Shown: piece after piece, positions 36,346 through 45,804 of the stretch
How the letters are laid out: each line of letters begins with the position of its first letter
Numbering within the stretch: the stretch's first letter is position 1
DNA from: Roseibium sp. TrichSKD4
Lineage (GTDB): Bacteria; Pseudomonadota; Alphaproteobacteria; Rhizobiales; Stappiaceae
DNA: 64,000 nt
Reading direction: 5' to 3'
Assembly: GCF_000148725.1 (NCBI RefSeq)
Contig: NZ_GL476315.1
Coordinates: 62,001-126,000 of the forward strand
Notes under the pieces: model-generated
Seen by the model: only the letters and a program-made list of their open reading frames with translations
Told to the model about the DNA's origin: nothing
Database searches by the model: none
Program-made: the position numbers and the translations under genes

Positions 36346-37761
36346 ATGGCCGGGTTTAGCGGTCTGACGGCCGTTTCTGCAGCCGGGTTTTGGCGCAGCG
36401 ACATTCGTCCCACATTGATGCTTGGCATGCCCTTGGCCGGTGCCCAGTTGGCGCAGATGGCCATCAACACGACGGATGTGTTGATGATCGGTCGGCTCGG
36501 GGCAGAAGAACTCGCCGCATCCGTTTTGGCTTTCAACGTCTACATGATGACCTGGTTCTTCGGAATGGGTGTCATTCAGGCGGTTATTCCCTTGGCGGCG
36601 AAGGCGCGCGGGCAAAAGGACTTAAGGGAAATGCGCCGTGCGGTGCGCATGGGGTTCTGGGTTGTCAGCATCTACTGTATCCCGGCTTGGGTGGTCATGT
36701 TCTTTACCGGTGACCTTCTGGTCTATCTTGGGCAGGAAGCCGATGTGTCCGCGATGGCTGGCACCTATATGCGTTATTTGCAATGGTCGCTGTTTCCGGC
36801 TCTTTTGATCATGGCCATCCGTGGCTTTCTAACAGTCATGGAAATGGCCAAGATCGTCCTGTATGCGACCATCTGCGGTGCCATCGTCAATGCGATCCTG
36901 GATTACTTGCTTATCTTTGGTCATTTCGGCTTTCCGCGCCTTGAACTGATCGGGGCTGGCATCGCCTCGGTTGGGAGTTCGCTGGCAACCTTTATTTATC
37001 TCACCGTCTATGTGCTGCGCCATAAGAGGCTGAGGCGGTACAATATTTTTGGACGCCTTTGGCGCAGTGACTGGCCGGTTTTCTTTCAGATCTGGAAGGT
37101 CGGATTGCCAATCAGCATTACGATTGTTGCCGAGGCAGGCCTATTTGCAGCTTCTGCGATCATGATCGGCTGGATTGGCACCTTGCCACTCGCAGCCCAT
37201 GGCATTGCCCTTCAGCTGTCCTCGCTCACATTCATGGTGCCTGTGGGACTTAGTCAGGCGGCGATGACGCGGGTCGGTCTGGCGGCTGGGCGCGGCGACA
37301 AAGAAGCGGTTGGACGAGCCGGATGGTCTGCCCTGCTGGTGACCTTGAGCTTCATGTTCGCTTTTGCTGTGTTGTTCTGGACGATCCCGGAGCAGCTGGT
37401 GTCGCTCTATCTGGATTTCGAAAACCCGCAGGCCGAAGCGGTTCTTGCGCTTGGTGTTTCCTATTTGATCGTGGCGGCGCTTTTTCAGCTTGTTGATGGC
37501 GGGCAGATCATCGGCGTCAATAACTTGCGTGGCTTGGGGGATACGACCATCCCGCTTATTTACGCCTTGGTCGGCTATTGGGTGATCGGTATTGCTTTGG
37601 CCCTGTCCTTAGGGTTTGGAGCTGGCTGGGATGGTGTTGGCATTTGGTGCGGGCTGGCCGGTGGCTTGGTAACTGTCGCCATTCTGGCCAACTTACGCTT
37701 TTATCGCCGTGAGGCTCTTGGTCTTATTCAAGAGCCTGTCAAAAAGTCACGCACGCGGTGA
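36346..37761 (+). CDS. MATE-family multidrug efflux transporter (NorM-like)
   Basis: A 471-residue inner-membrane protein with about twelve transmembrane helices. MPLAGAQLAQMAINTTDVLMIGRLGAEELAA is the first MATE half (helix 1-2), and the second half repeats this pattern around VGLPISITIVAEAGLFAASAIMIG, both given here in part only. It would export organic cations or drugs in exchange for sodium or protons. GGAG lies 6 bases before ATG. The 3' end overlaps the purK gene on the other strand by 15 bases. Confidence 0.9.
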   Translation: MAGFSGLTAVSAAGFWRSDIRPTLMLGMPLAGAQLAQMAINTTDVLMIGRLGAEELAASVLAFNVYMMTWFFGMGVIQAVIPLAAKARGQKDLREMRRAVRMGFWVVSIYCIPAWVVMFFTGDLLVYLGQEADVSAMAGTYMRYLQWSLFPALLIMAIRGFLTVMEMAKIVLYATICGAIVNAILDYLLIFGHFGFPRLELIGAGIASVGSSLATFIYLTVYVLRHKRLRRYNIFGRLWRSDWPVFFQIWKVGLPISITIVAEAGLFAASAIMIGWIGTLPLAAHGIALQLSSLTFMVPVGLSQAAMTRVGLAAGRGDKEAVGRAGWSALLVTLSFMFAFAVLFWTIPEQLVSLYLDFENPQAEAVLALGVSYLIVAALFQLVDGGQIIGVNNLRGLGDTTIPLIYALVGYWVIGIALALSLGFGAGWDGVGIWCGLAGGLVTVAILANLRFYRREALGLIQEPVKKSRTR

Positions 37762-38844
37762 GGTCCGATTAACGTGGCCCATCTTGCGCCCCGGGCGGGC
37801 TTCCGCCTTGCCGTAAAGATGCAATTTAGCGTTTGGTTCGGAAAGGATATCTGCATAGGCATTGACCTGATCTCCGATCAGGTTCTGCATGACAACGTCT
37901 GAATGTCGTTCGCATGACCCAAGTTTCCAGCCCGCGACTGCACGAATGTGTTGTTCAAATTGCGAGCACAGGCAAGCGTCTTGCGTCCAGTGTCCAGAGT
38001 TGTGAACGCGTGGTGCAATCTCGTTCACCAGTAGCTGTTCCTCGCCGCCGTTCTCCGCAGGAACAACAAACATCTCAGCGCCCATCACACCGACATAATT
38101 CAGTTTGTTGGCAATCTGGACAGCCATTTCCTTTGCCTTGCATCTCAAATCCTCAGAGGCGTTTGCAGGCACGGTTGATGTGTCGAGGATATGATGCTCG
38201 TGCCTGTTCTCGGTCAGCTCATAAGCTGCGCATGTGCCGCTTGCATCCCGCGCAACAATGACAGAGACTTCACGGTCGAAAGCAATTAGTCCTTCTAGCA
38301 CAGCCGGTGCATTGTTCAGGTGCGCCAGTGCGCCCTGCGCACCCGACGCCTCGCGGATCATTACCTGTCCCTTCCCGTCATAGCCAAAGCGGCGAGTTTT
38401 CAGGACACCCTTGCCACCGAAGCGAGAAAGAGCTGTTTGAAGATCGGCTTCGTTCTTAATGTCCGCAAATGGGGCGATGGCCACACCCGCTGAGGTCAGA
38501 AACTCCTTCTCAAACAGGCGATCTTGAGAAACTTCCAGTGCCTTGGCTCCGGGGCGCAAAACGCATTGGCTTTCCAGAAAGGTAGCCGTTTCGCCCGGCA
38601 CATTTTCAAATTCATAGGTGATTGCGCAGCAGCTTTTTGCAAATCCTTCCAGAGCGTCCTTATCGTCGTATGCAGCCACTGTGTAGGTGTAGGCGACATC
38701 AAATGCAGGGCTCGCCGGGTCCGGGCAAAAAATATGCGTTTTTAGTCCCAGTGTGGCCGCTGCCTGCGCGAGCATGCGACCCAATTGACCGCCGCCAAGA
38801 ATGCCAATCGTATCGCCGATTGCCAGAGATCTGGTGTCTGACAT
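37747..38844 (-). CDS. purK: N5-carboxyaminoimidazole ribonucleotide synthase
   Basis: About 365 residues of the ATP-grasp enzyme that joins bicarbonate to AIR in purine synthesis. IGILGGGQLGRMLAQAA opens the protein; FGYDGKGQ is in the ATP-grasp B domain; FDREVSVIVARD and NEIAPRVHNSGHWT are conserved active-site blocks. AAAGGG precedes ATG 38844; a longer frame to 38901 would overlap purE and is less likely. The product feeds PurE, encoded 31 bases upstream. Confidence 0.95.
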   Translation of the reverse strand: MSDTRSLAIGDTIGILGGGQLGRMLAQAAATLGLKTHIFCPDPASPAFDVAYTYTVAAYDDKDALEGFAKSCCAITYEFENVPGETATFLESQCVLRPGAKALEVSQDRLFEKEFLTSAGVAIAPFADIKNEADLQTALSRFGGKGVLKTRRFGYDGKGQVMIREASGAQGALAHLNNAPAVLEGLIAFDREVSVIVARDASGTCAAYELTENRHEHHILDTSTVPANASEDLRCKAKEMAVQIANKLNYVGVMGAEMFVVPAENGGEEQLLVNEIAPRVHNSGHWTQDACLCSQFEQHIRAVAGWKLGSCERHSDVVMQNLIGDQVNAYADILSEPNAKLHLYGKAEARPGRKMGHVNRTSPRA

Positions 38845-38875
38845 TGTGGCTACCCTTTTTCTGGAAACTGCAAGA

Positions 38876-39364
38876 TCAGGCGTCGACCGGCTTTTCGGCA
38901 ACGCCAGCTGTGCGGGCTTGTCGGTAAGCGGTCAGACGGGTGTCTATTTCGTCATCAGACAGCGCAAGTACCGCTGCTGCCAAAAGTGCAGCGTTTGTTG
39001 CACCGGCCTTGCCGATGGCCAAGGTTCCAACCGGAATCCCGCCCGGCATTTGAACGATGGAAAGCAGGCTGTCCTCGCCGGATAGAGCACGGCTTTCAAC
39101 TGGAACCCCGAATACGGGAAGGGATGTAAGCGCGGCGGTCATGCCCGGTAGATGTGCTGCGCCACCAGCGCCGGCAATGATAACCTTGAAGCCTTCGTCT
39201 TTGGCGCCCTTGGCGAACTCATACATTCGCTCTGGTGTTCGGTGCGCAGAGATGATGCGCGCGTCGTAAGCGATGCCCAGCTCATCCAGTGTGTCGGCGG
39301 CATGTTTCATAGTCGGCCAATCTGATTGGCTACCCATGATGATGGCGATGGCTGGTTTGCTCAT
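38876..39364 (-). CDS. purE: N5-carboxyaminoimidazole ribonucleotide mutase
   Basis: A 162-residue class I PurE, which moves the carboxylate of N5-CAIR to make [29 protein letters not shown]-type (here [12 protein letters not shown]), [17 protein letters not shown] and [21 protein letters not shown] cover the active site. It is followed by purK in a purEK operon, as is standard in Alphaproteobacteria. Confidence 0.97.
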   Translation of the reverse strand: MSKPAIAIIMGSQSDWPTMKHAADTLDELGIAYDARIISAHRTPERMYEFAKGAKDEGFKVIIAGAGGAAHLPGMTAALTSLPVFGVPVESRALSGEDSLLSIVQMPGGIPVGTLAIGKAGATNAALLAAAVLALSDDEIDTRLTAYRQARTAGVAEKPVDA

Positions 39365-39466
39365 TGGCTGCTCCCTGGCGCGGAAATCCCGCAGAAGGCG
39401 GCGGAGTATAGGTCCGAATTTGTCAGATGCAACCCGGACCAGAACGGAAAATCAGGAGCGAAAGTA

Positions 39467-39673
39467 TCAGGCGATAATGTCCGGAAAGAGCTGGTCTTCA
39501 AGGCGTGAGATCTTATCCTTGATCATCAGCTTTTTCTTTTTCAGCCTTTGCAGCTGCAGAATGTCCAAATTTGCGGACCCGGCGAGGGCTGTGACCGCGG
39601 CATCAAGATCTCGGTGCTCTTGACGAAGTTCAGCTAGTTCTGCCCGAAGGAGCTGTTCGGTAGTAGGGGCCAT
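39467..39673 (-). CDS. DUF465 (YdcH-like) small protein, first of a divergent pair
   Basis: A 68-residue coiled-coil protein. LRQEHRDLDAAVTAL then LQRLKKKKLMIKDKISRLE is the DUF465 signature. Function unknown; E. coli YdcH belongs to the family. A second DUF465 gene lies on the opposite strand at 39964, with about 290 bases between the two starts. Confidence 0.9.
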   Translation of the reverse strand: MAPTTEQLLRAELAELRQEHRDLDAAVTALAGSANLDILQLQRLKKKKLMIKDKISRLEDQLFPDIIA

Positions 39674-39963
39674 TTACTCGTCCCTGACCTTGGTGATGAC
39701 GATCTTCCTAGATCACAAACACATTAAAAAACAAGAGCCAATGCCGACCTATGCGAACTAAATTGATACCTGGGCAAGTGCCTTTGGAGCAATGCAGCCG
39801 CGGCATTTGGGTGAAGGATTTGTTTACCGAGCAAGAAAATTTGTCTCAACCTATACGGATTTTGACGGCAAAATTTTCAAGCTATGCAAAAACCGCAATC
39901 GACAAGCGGGTTTCCGTTGTGGCACGATCCTCCAGTTGACCAACCAGACAGGAGGTAAATTCC

Positions 39964-40143
39964 ATGTCACTTCAGTCTCATCTCGCCGAGCTGCAGCGTC
40001 GTCATGCGGAAATGGAACGGAAGATTGAGGATGCCGCGCTTCATCCGAGCACGGACTCACTAGAGTTGGTTGACATGAAACGACGGAAGCTCAAGCTCAA
40101 GGAAGAGATTGAACGAATACGTCATGATCCCCCCCTTCATTAG
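39964..40143 (+). CDS. DUF465 (YdcH-like) small protein, second of a divergent pair
   Basis: A 59-residue coding sequence, too short for many gene finders. LAELQRRHAEMERKIEDA, then LVDMKRRKLKLKEEIERI, matches DUF465. A very strong ribosome site, AGGAGG, lies before the ATG. The protein should form a short helical hairpin. A palindromic terminator follows directly. Function unknown. Confidence 0.9.
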   Translation: MSLQSHLAELQRRHAEMERKIEDAALHPSTDSLELVDMKRRKLKLKEEIERIRHDPPLH

Positions 40144-40150
40144 GGTGGTT

Positions 40151-40183
40151 AAAAGGCGCCGCGGAATTCCGCGGCGCTTTTTC
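40151..40183. terminator. Bidirectional terminator with a 22-base palindrome
   Basis: gcgccgcggaattccgcggc and its last two bases form a perfect palindrome, with an A run before and a T run after. It serves the DUF465 gene and the convergent acyl-CoA synthetase gene. Confidence 0.9.
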
Positions 40184-40207
40184 TTTGGTCTATTTATTGA
40201 TTGGGCG

Positions 40208-41857
40208 CTACAACGCTTTTGCGCGCTCGCGAAGCTCGAACTTCTGGATTTTCCCGGTCGAGGTTTTGGGCAGTTCACAAAAGACCACGGTTCGGGGCGC
40301 TTTGAAGTGTGCGAGGTTCTCGCGGCAATAAGCGATAATGTCAGTTTCTGAGACTGAGCTGCCTGGAGCGATTTCGACAAAGGCGCAGGGCGTTTCGCCC
40401 CATTTGTCATCCGGTCGTGCAACAACAGCAGCCCCCTGAATGTCGGGATGTTTGTAAAGAACGTCTTCCACCTCGATGGATGAAATGTTTTCACCACCTG
40501 AGATGATGATGTCCTTGGATCGGTCCTTGAGCTGAATGTAACCGTCTGGATGTTTCACCCCGAGATCACCTGAGTGGAACCATCCCCCCGCAAAGGCCTC
40601 ATTGGTGGCGTCTTCGTTTTTCAAATAGCCCTTCATCACGACATTGCCGCGGAACATGACCTCGCCAAGGCTGGTCCCATCTGCTGGCACGGGCTGCATG
40701 GTCTCCGGGTCAAGGACATCCAGCCCTTCAAGTGCAACATATCGCACGCCTTGCCGTGCCTTCTTGCTGGCCTGCTCGGATGCTGTCAGTCCATCCCATT
40801 CGCGTTTCCAGTCATTGACGACCGCAGGGCCATAAACTTCAGTCAGACCATAGAGATGGGTGACGTTGAAGCCAGCTTCCTTCATAGCGGCCAAGACGCT
40901 TTCCGGCGGTGGGGCAGCTGCAGTGAAAAACTCAACAACGTCGTTTAGGTTCCGAACATCTTCCTTAGGCGCATTGAGCAGTGTCGACATGATGATCGGG
41001 GCACCGCACAGATGGGTCACGTTCTCATCTGCAAGCAAATCCCAAAGAGCTTTCGGGCGAACCCACCGCAAGCAGACATGAGTTCCGGCCACCACAGATA
41101 GGGACCATGGGAAACACCAGCCATTGCAGTGAAACATCGGCAATGTCCAGAGATACACCGGATGCTTAGCCATGGACGCGGTGATGATGTTGGCTTGAGC
41201 CAGCAAATAAGCGCCGCGATGGTGATAGACCACGCCCTTGGGATTGCCCGTGGTGCCGGATGTGTAGTTCAGCGAGATCGCATCCCATTCGTCATCGGGG
41301 AGTGACCATGCGTAGTCTGGGTCTCCGGATTTTAGAAAGGTTTCGTAATCGTGGGTTCCAAGGGGTTCGCCGTCTTGCGGAAAGACAGGATCTGAATAGT
41401 CGATGATGACCGGATTGACTTTCGCCAGAGCCAAAGCCTCTTTCATGGTCGTTGAAAACTCTCGATCCGTGATCAGCACCTTTGTATTTGCGTGATCCAG
41501 TTGAAAGGCGATGATGCCCGCATCCAGCCGTGTGTTCATGGAATGCAAGACAGCTTTGGTCATAGGCACGCCATAGTGGGCTTCCAGCATCGGGGGTACA
41601 TTGGGCAGCATGACGCTCACCGTGTCTCCCTTGCCGATGCCGAGACCTGCAAGTGCGGAGGCCAGTTGGCGGGAGCGCTGGTAAAAAGTCTTGTAGTTCT
41701 GGCGGCTGGACCCATGAATAATGGCCGTTTGTTCCGGAAACACATCGGCGGCACGTACCAGAAAGCTGAGTGGGCTGAGGGCCGCATAGTTGGCGTCGTT
41801 TTTTCCAAGCCCGATATCAAACGGGTTCACCATCGTGTCCAAACCATCCTCCCACAT
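40208..41857 (-). CDS. Acyl-CoA synthetase (AMP-forming), DmdB/AEE21-like
   Basis: A 549-residue adenylate-forming ligase that activates a carboxylic acid with ATP and couples it to CoA. The AMP loop is LNYTSGTTGNPKGVV; LPMFHCNGWCFPW is typical of the medium-chain or methylmercaptopropionate type; GWFHSGDLGVKHPDGYIQLKDR, cut short here, and KTSTGKIQKFELR (catalytic Lys) end the fold. In marine relatives such ligases work on methylmercaptopropionate from DMSP, which is possible but not shown. The TauE and prpE genes are next to it. The start ATG 41857 has GGAAAA upstream; a TTG at 41842 is an alternative. Confidence 0.85.
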   Translation of the reverse strand: MWEDGLDTMVNPFDIGLGKNDANYAALSPLSFLVRAADVFPEQTAIIHGSSRQNYKTFYQRSRQLASALAGLGIGKGDTVSVMLPNVPPMLEAHYGVPMTKAVLHSMNTRLDAGIIAFQLDHANTKVLITDREFSTTMKEALALAKVNPVIIDYSDPVFPQDGEPLGTHDYETFLKSGDPDYAWSLPDDEWDAISLNYTSGTTGNPKGVVYHHRGAYLLAQANIITASMAKHPVYLWTLPMFHCNGWCFPWSLSVVAGTHVCLRWVRPKALWDLLADENVTHLCGAPIIMSTLLNAPKEDVRNLNDVVEFFTAAAPPPESVLAAMKEAGFNVTHLYGLTEVYGPAVVNDWKREWDGLTASEQASKKARQGVRYVALEGLDVLDPETMQPVPADGTSLGEVMFRGNVVMKGYLKNEDATNEAFAGGWFHSGDLGVKHPDGYIQLKDRSKDIIISGGENISSIEVEDVLYKHPDIQGAAVVARPDDKWGETPCAFVEIAPGSSVSETDIIAYCRENLAHFKAPRTVVFCELPKTSTGKIQKFELRERAKAL

Positions 41858-41918
41858 TGGTTATTTTCCGGATGAAAGCCGGAAAACTGGTTTGATGCAA
41901 TGAGGTTTTGTTTTGGGG

Positions 41919-42683
41919 TCAGCCAATTAGACCGATCAGGCCGTCGAAGACGAGTTTCAAGCCTATTACGGCCATGATTGCGTAAATCAGCTTGTAGAAA
42001 AGCTCCTGATTGATGATGCGAACGAGCCGCACACCGGCCAGCGTCGCCAGAGGCGCAAGGGGCAGGAGGACCAGCGAAGTCATCAGGTTTTGGCTATCAA
42101 ACTGGCCGAGCAGGAAATACGGCACGAGCTTGATGGCGTTGACGACCGCAAAGAAAATGACGGCTGTTCCTGCAAAGAGTGTTGGCGTTAGCCGAAGTGG
42201 AACTGTGTACAGCTGATAAGGTGGGCCACCGGTGTGGCTCACAAAGCTGGTAAACCCTGTGATGGTTCCCCAAAAAACGCCCTTCTTCAGGTCGTGATCG
42301 GCTGGCGCGAGGTCTCGTTTGCGCTTGATCAGATAGTCCAGAACAAAAATGAGTGACATCACGCCGATCAGTAACGTGACGAATATCTCGTTGACGTAAG
42401 CAGCAGTTGCCCAGCCGATTCCGATGCCAATGACAGCAGCGGGGAGTAGATAAAGCAGGGTTTTATTATCCGCTTCGCCCTTGTAGGCGAAAAGGGCAAT
42501 TGCATCCATAAGCACCAAAATGGGAAGCATGATGCCGGCTGCCTGCACGGGCGATACCACCAATGCCATGCTGGGAACGCCGAACATGGCCAACGTGCCT
42601 CCAAAGCCTCCCTTGGACAGGCCAACGATAATCACAGCTGGAATGGCAGCTGCATAAAACCAAGGGTCTGTGATGGGTGTCAT
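41919..42683 (-). CDS. TauE/SafE-family anion exporter
   Basis: A 254-residue inner-membrane protein with about eight transmembrane segments. AIPAVIIVGLSKGGFGG and, in the second half, GFTSFVSHTGGPPYQLY are the twin family motifs. TauE/SafE proteins move sulfite, sulfoacetate or other small organic anions. It lies 61 bases after the acyl-CoA synthetase gene start region (same strand, upstream of it), so the two may share a transcript. The substrate is unknown. Confidence 0.87.
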   Translation of the reverse strand: MTPITDPWFYAAAIPAVIIVGLSKGGFGGTLAMFGVPSMALVVSPVQAAGIMLPILVLMDAIALFAYKGEADNKTLLYLLPAAVIGIGIGWATAAYVNEIFVTLLIGVMSLIFVLDYLIKRKRDLAPADHDLKKGVFWGTITGFTSFVSHTGGPPYQLYTVPLRLTPTLFAGTAVIFFAVVNAIKLVPYFLLGQFDSQNLMTSLVLLPLAPLATLAGVRLVRIINQELFYKLIYAIMAVIGLKLVFDGLIGLIG

Positions 42684-42883
42684 TCTTAGAGGGTGTCCGT
42701 AGAAGGCAGGGTGGGAGCAGGACTTTAATCACCTAAGCATGGGGAAACCAAATACGTAAAGACCCCTCCCTTCGAATGTCGTATCGGCAAGTTGTTGCAT
42801 CTGAGGCTAAAACAGAACTCAATACATGTTTGTTCTGGCCCAAGATGGAGGGCTAGACGTGGCTCTGGGAGGATGTCGAGACC

Positions 42884-44797
42884 ATGGCAAGCCGCTATCA
42901 TGAAGTTTACGCAGGCTGGAAAACTGATCCCGTCGGGTTCTGGAAAGATGCTGCGGATGAGATCGACTGGGTTTCGAAGTCTGACACTGTCTTTGATGCG
43001 GATATGGGCCAGTATGGACGCTGGTTTCCTGATTGGGAATGTAACACTTGTTACAATTGTCTGGACCGACATGTCGAGCGGGGGCGTCCGGGCCAGCCGG
43101 CCCTGATCTTCGACAGCCCGATTACTGGGGACAATGCAACCTACACGTATGAAGAGTTGCTTGAACGGGTTCAGGCTTTGGCGGCCGTCCTGCAAGACCG
43201 CGGTATTCAAAAAGGGGATCGGGTTATCATCTACATGCCGATGATCCCTGAAGCTGCGATGGCCATGCTTGCCTGCGCGCGCCTTGGGGCGATCCACTCT
43301 GTGGTGTTCGGCGGCTTTGCGGCCAATGAGCTGGCTACCCGGATTGATGATGCGCAACCAAAAGCCATTATTGCTGCGTCGTGCGGTATCGAACCGGGCC
43401 GTGTGATCGCCTACAAGCCTTTGATTGATGCTGCGATTGAGCAATCTGCCCATAAGCCGCAATCCTGCCTGATCTTCCAGCGTGATCAACGCCCGGCAGA
43501 CCTGATTGAGGGCCGTGATTTTGATGCAGGTGCACTGATGTCGGATGCCGACATTCAGGGACGAACCGTTGAGTGTGTGCCGGTCAAGGCGACCGACCCG
43601 CTTTATGTTCTCTACACCTCCGGGACCACTGGTCAGCCAAAAGGGGTTGTTCGGGACAATGGCGGCCACATGGTTGCGCTGAAATGGACGATGCCGAACC
43701 TTTATGGTATTGATCCGGGTGAGGTGTTTTGGGCGGCTTCAGATGTGGGCTGGGTTGTGGGGCACTCCTACATTGTTTATGCGCCGCTGCTTCATGGATG
43801 CACGACCATCATGTTTGAAGGCAAGCCGGTGGGAACGCCGGATGCAGGTGTCTTCTGGCGCGTCATTTCCGAGCACAATGTCGTGTCGCTCTTTACAGCG
43901 CCAACAGCATTTCGCGCCATTCGCAAGGAAGACCCGGAAGGGCAGCTGATCGGCAATTACGATCTCTCGCAGTTCCGGTCTCTTTTCCTTGCTGGGGAGC
44001 GTGCTGACCCCGAAACAGTGAACTGGGCGATTGACCAGTTGAAAGTGCCTGTCATCGACCACTGGTGGCAGACCGAAACCGGTTGGGCGATGGTTGGCAA
44101 TCCGTTGGGACTTGGAAAACTGCCAGTGAAACCCGGTTCGCCGACCGTCCCGATGCCGGGATACGATGTGCAAATCCTCGATGATGCAGGTCATCCTCTT
44201 CCTGCAAATACGCTTGGGAATATCGTGGTCAAGTTGCCGCTGCCTCCGGGCTGTCTGCCGACGCTCTGGAGCGCAGACCAGCGATTCAACGACGCTTATC
44301 TCGCTGAGTTTCCGGGGTACTACAAGACATCTGATGCCGGCATCATGGATGATGATGGCTATCTGTCGATCATGGCTAGGACCGATGACATCATCAATGT
44401 TGCTGGCCACCGGTTGTCAACTGGAGGTATGGAAGAAGTTCTTGCCCAACATCAGGATGTTGCCGAGTGTGCAGTGATCGGTATTGCTGACAAGCTGAAG
44501 GGGCAGCTGCCATGTGGCTTTGTGGTTCTGAAGGCCGGTGTTGATCGTGAGCATGCCGAGATCGAGGCAGAGTTGATCAAGCTTGTTCGTGAGAAAATCG
44601 GCCCTGTTGCGGCGTTCAAGATTGCGATCACTGTGGAGCGTTTGCCGAAAACCCGGTCTGGCAAAATCTTGCGCGGAACCATGCGGCAGATTGCCGATGG
44701 CGAAACCTACAAGATGCCAGCAACCATTGATGATCCGGCCATTTTGGATGAGATTATTCAAGCGTTGCAGACGCACGGGATCGGCACGACCGCTTAA
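42884..44797 (+). CDS. prpE: Propionyl-CoA synthetase
   Basis: A 637-residue acetyl-CoA-synthetase-like enzyme that activates propionate. The N-terminal YHEVYAGWKTDPVGFWKD, the short NCLDRHVERG block and YTSGTTGQPKGVVRDNGGH are typical of PrpE rather than Acs. The catalytic Lys is in LPKTRSGKILRGTMRQIA, and the DHWWQTETGW motif forms the acyl pocket. It may also accept acetate or butyrate. No prpBCD genes are near. It diverges from the TauE gene, and an intrinsic terminator follows. Confidence 0.93.
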   Translation: MASRYHEVYAGWKTDPVGFWKDAADEIDWVSKSDTVFDADMGQYGRWFPDWECNTCYNCLDRHVERGRPGQPALIFDSPITGDNATYTYEELLERVQALAAVLQDRGIQKGDRVIIYMPMIPEAAMAMLACARLGAIHSVVFGGFAANELATRIDDAQPKAIIAASCGIEPGRVIAYKPLIDAAIEQSAHKPQSCLIFQRDQRPADLIEGRDFDAGALMSDADIQGRTVECVPVKATDPLYVLYTSGTTGQPKGVVRDNGGHMVALKWTMPNLYGIDPGEVFWAASDVGWVVGHSYIVYAPLLHGCTTIMFEGKPVGTPDAGVFWRVISEHNVVSLFTAPTAFRAIRKEDPEGQLIGNYDLSQFRSLFLAGERADPETVNWAIDQLKVPVIDHWWQTETGWAMVGNPLGLGKLPVKPGSPTVPMPGYDVQILDDAGHPLPANTLGNIVVKLPLPPGCLPTLWSADQRFNDAYLAEFPGYYKTSDAGIMDDDGYLSIMARTDDIINVAGHRLSTGGMEEVLAQHQDVAECAVIGIADKLKGQLPCGFVVLKAGVDREHAEIEAELIKLVREKIGPVAAFKIAITVERLPKTRSGKILRGTMRQIADGETYKMPATIDDPAILDEIIQALQTHGIGTTA

Positions 44798-44853
44798 CGC
44801 GGTGAAAGAACTTGTGCGTGCCCATCGACACGAGGCGCGTACCGTCCTATGGT

Positions 44854-44880
44854 CAGGCCGTTTTGCGGCCTGTCCTTTTT
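44854..44880 (+). terminator. Intrinsic terminator after prpE
   Basis: caggccg / cggcctg hairpin with a five-base loop and a TCCTTTTT tail. Confidence 0.8.
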
Positions 44881-44922
44881 GTTGGGCCTGTTGAATTTTA
44901 ATCAGATCCGTGAGGTTTTTTC

Positions 44923-45714
44923 GTGTCTCTTGAAAACAAGGTGGCCATCATCACTGGTGCGGCCAGGGGAATCGGCTTTGCTGTTGCAAAGCGGTTTGTT
45001 TTGGATGGTGCGAAGGTTGTTATTGCCGATGTTGATGATGCAGCGGGGGAGCAGGCCGAAGAGGATCTGAAGGCGCTGGGTGAAGCGACCTACATCCATT
45101 GTAATGTTGCCGAACGCCTTGATGTGCGGAATCTGGTTGCCGAAACAATCAACGCTTATGGCGAGATTGATATTCTGGTGAACAATGCCGGCGTTGTAGC
45201 TGGTGCTGATTTTCTGGAACTTGAGGAAGAGGACTTTGACCGGGTCCTGTCGATCAATCTGAAAGGCGCTTTCCTGTGTTCTCAAGCCGTGGCTCGCCAT
45301 TTCGTGGAGCGCATCGAGGAAGGTGGTACACCGGGCTGCATTATCAACATGTCGTCGATCAATGCTGTTGTCGGTATCCCAAACCAGATCCCTTACTGCG
45401 TTTCCAAGGGTGGCTTGAGACAATTGACCAACACAACAGCTCTTGCACTTGCGCCGCACGGCATTCGCGTCAATGCCATCGGGCCGGGCTCGATCATGAC
45501 GGAAATGCTGGCGTCGGTGAATTCTGATCCGGCGGCTCGCAACAAGATCTTGAGTCGCACGCCATTGCAGCGGGTTGGAGAGCCTTCGGAAATCGCCAGC
45601 GTAGCCGCATTCCTCGCTTCAGATGAAGCGAGCTACGTCACTGGCCAAACTATTTATGCAGATGGTGGTCGGTTGCCGCTTAACTACACGGTTCCTGTGC
45701 CAGACGCTGACTAA
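44923..45714 (+). CDS. Short-chain dehydrogenase/reductase (SDR)
   Basis: A 263-residue classical SDR. TGAARGIGFAVAKR binds the NAD(P) cofactor; NNAGVV is the second motif; the catalytic Ser, Tyr and Lys are in INMSSINAVVG and IPYCVSKGGL. GAKVVIADVDD has an Asp after the beta2 strand, which favours NAD over NADP. It ends with YADGGRLPLNYTV as in the glucose 1-dehydrogenase-like group. The substrate is unknown. The start is GTG 44923, with GTGAGG a little upstream. Confidence 0.88.
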   Translation: MSLENKVAIITGAARGIGFAVAKRFVLDGAKVVIADVDDAAGEQAEEDLKALGEATYIHCNVAERLDVRNLVAETINAYGEIDILVNNAGVVAGADFLELEEEDFDRVLSINLKGAFLCSQAVARHFVERIEEGGTPGCIINMSSINAVVGIPNQIPYCVSKGGLRQLTNTTALALAPHGIRVNAIGPGSIMTEMLASVNSDPAARNKILSRTPLQRVGEPSEIASVAAFLASDEASYVTGQTIYADGGRLPLNYTVPVPDAD

Positions 45715-45750
45715 AGCGCAGTTTTGACATTACGAAACTGAAATACCAAA

Positions 45751-45776
45751 AGACCCCCGGATGAAGGGGCCTTTTT
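45751..45776 (+). terminator. Intrinsic terminator after the SDR gene
   Basis: agacccc / ggggcct hairpin (one mismatch) followed by TTTTT. Confidence 0.75.
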
Positions 45777-45804
45777 CGTGTGACTGCTATGAAGCGGGTG
45801 AACA

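Noticed and set aside
36096-36359. 87-codon plus-strand frame before the MATE gene
   Set aside because: No ribosome site and no recognisable protein; overlaps the MATE start.
40156-40177. 22-base perfect palindrome as an attachment or recombination site
   Set aside because: It is followed by a T run and preceded by an A run between convergent genes, so it is a terminator.
42725-43669. 314-codon minus-strand frame under prpE
   Set aside because: Antisense shadow of a well-conserved gene with no family features of its own.
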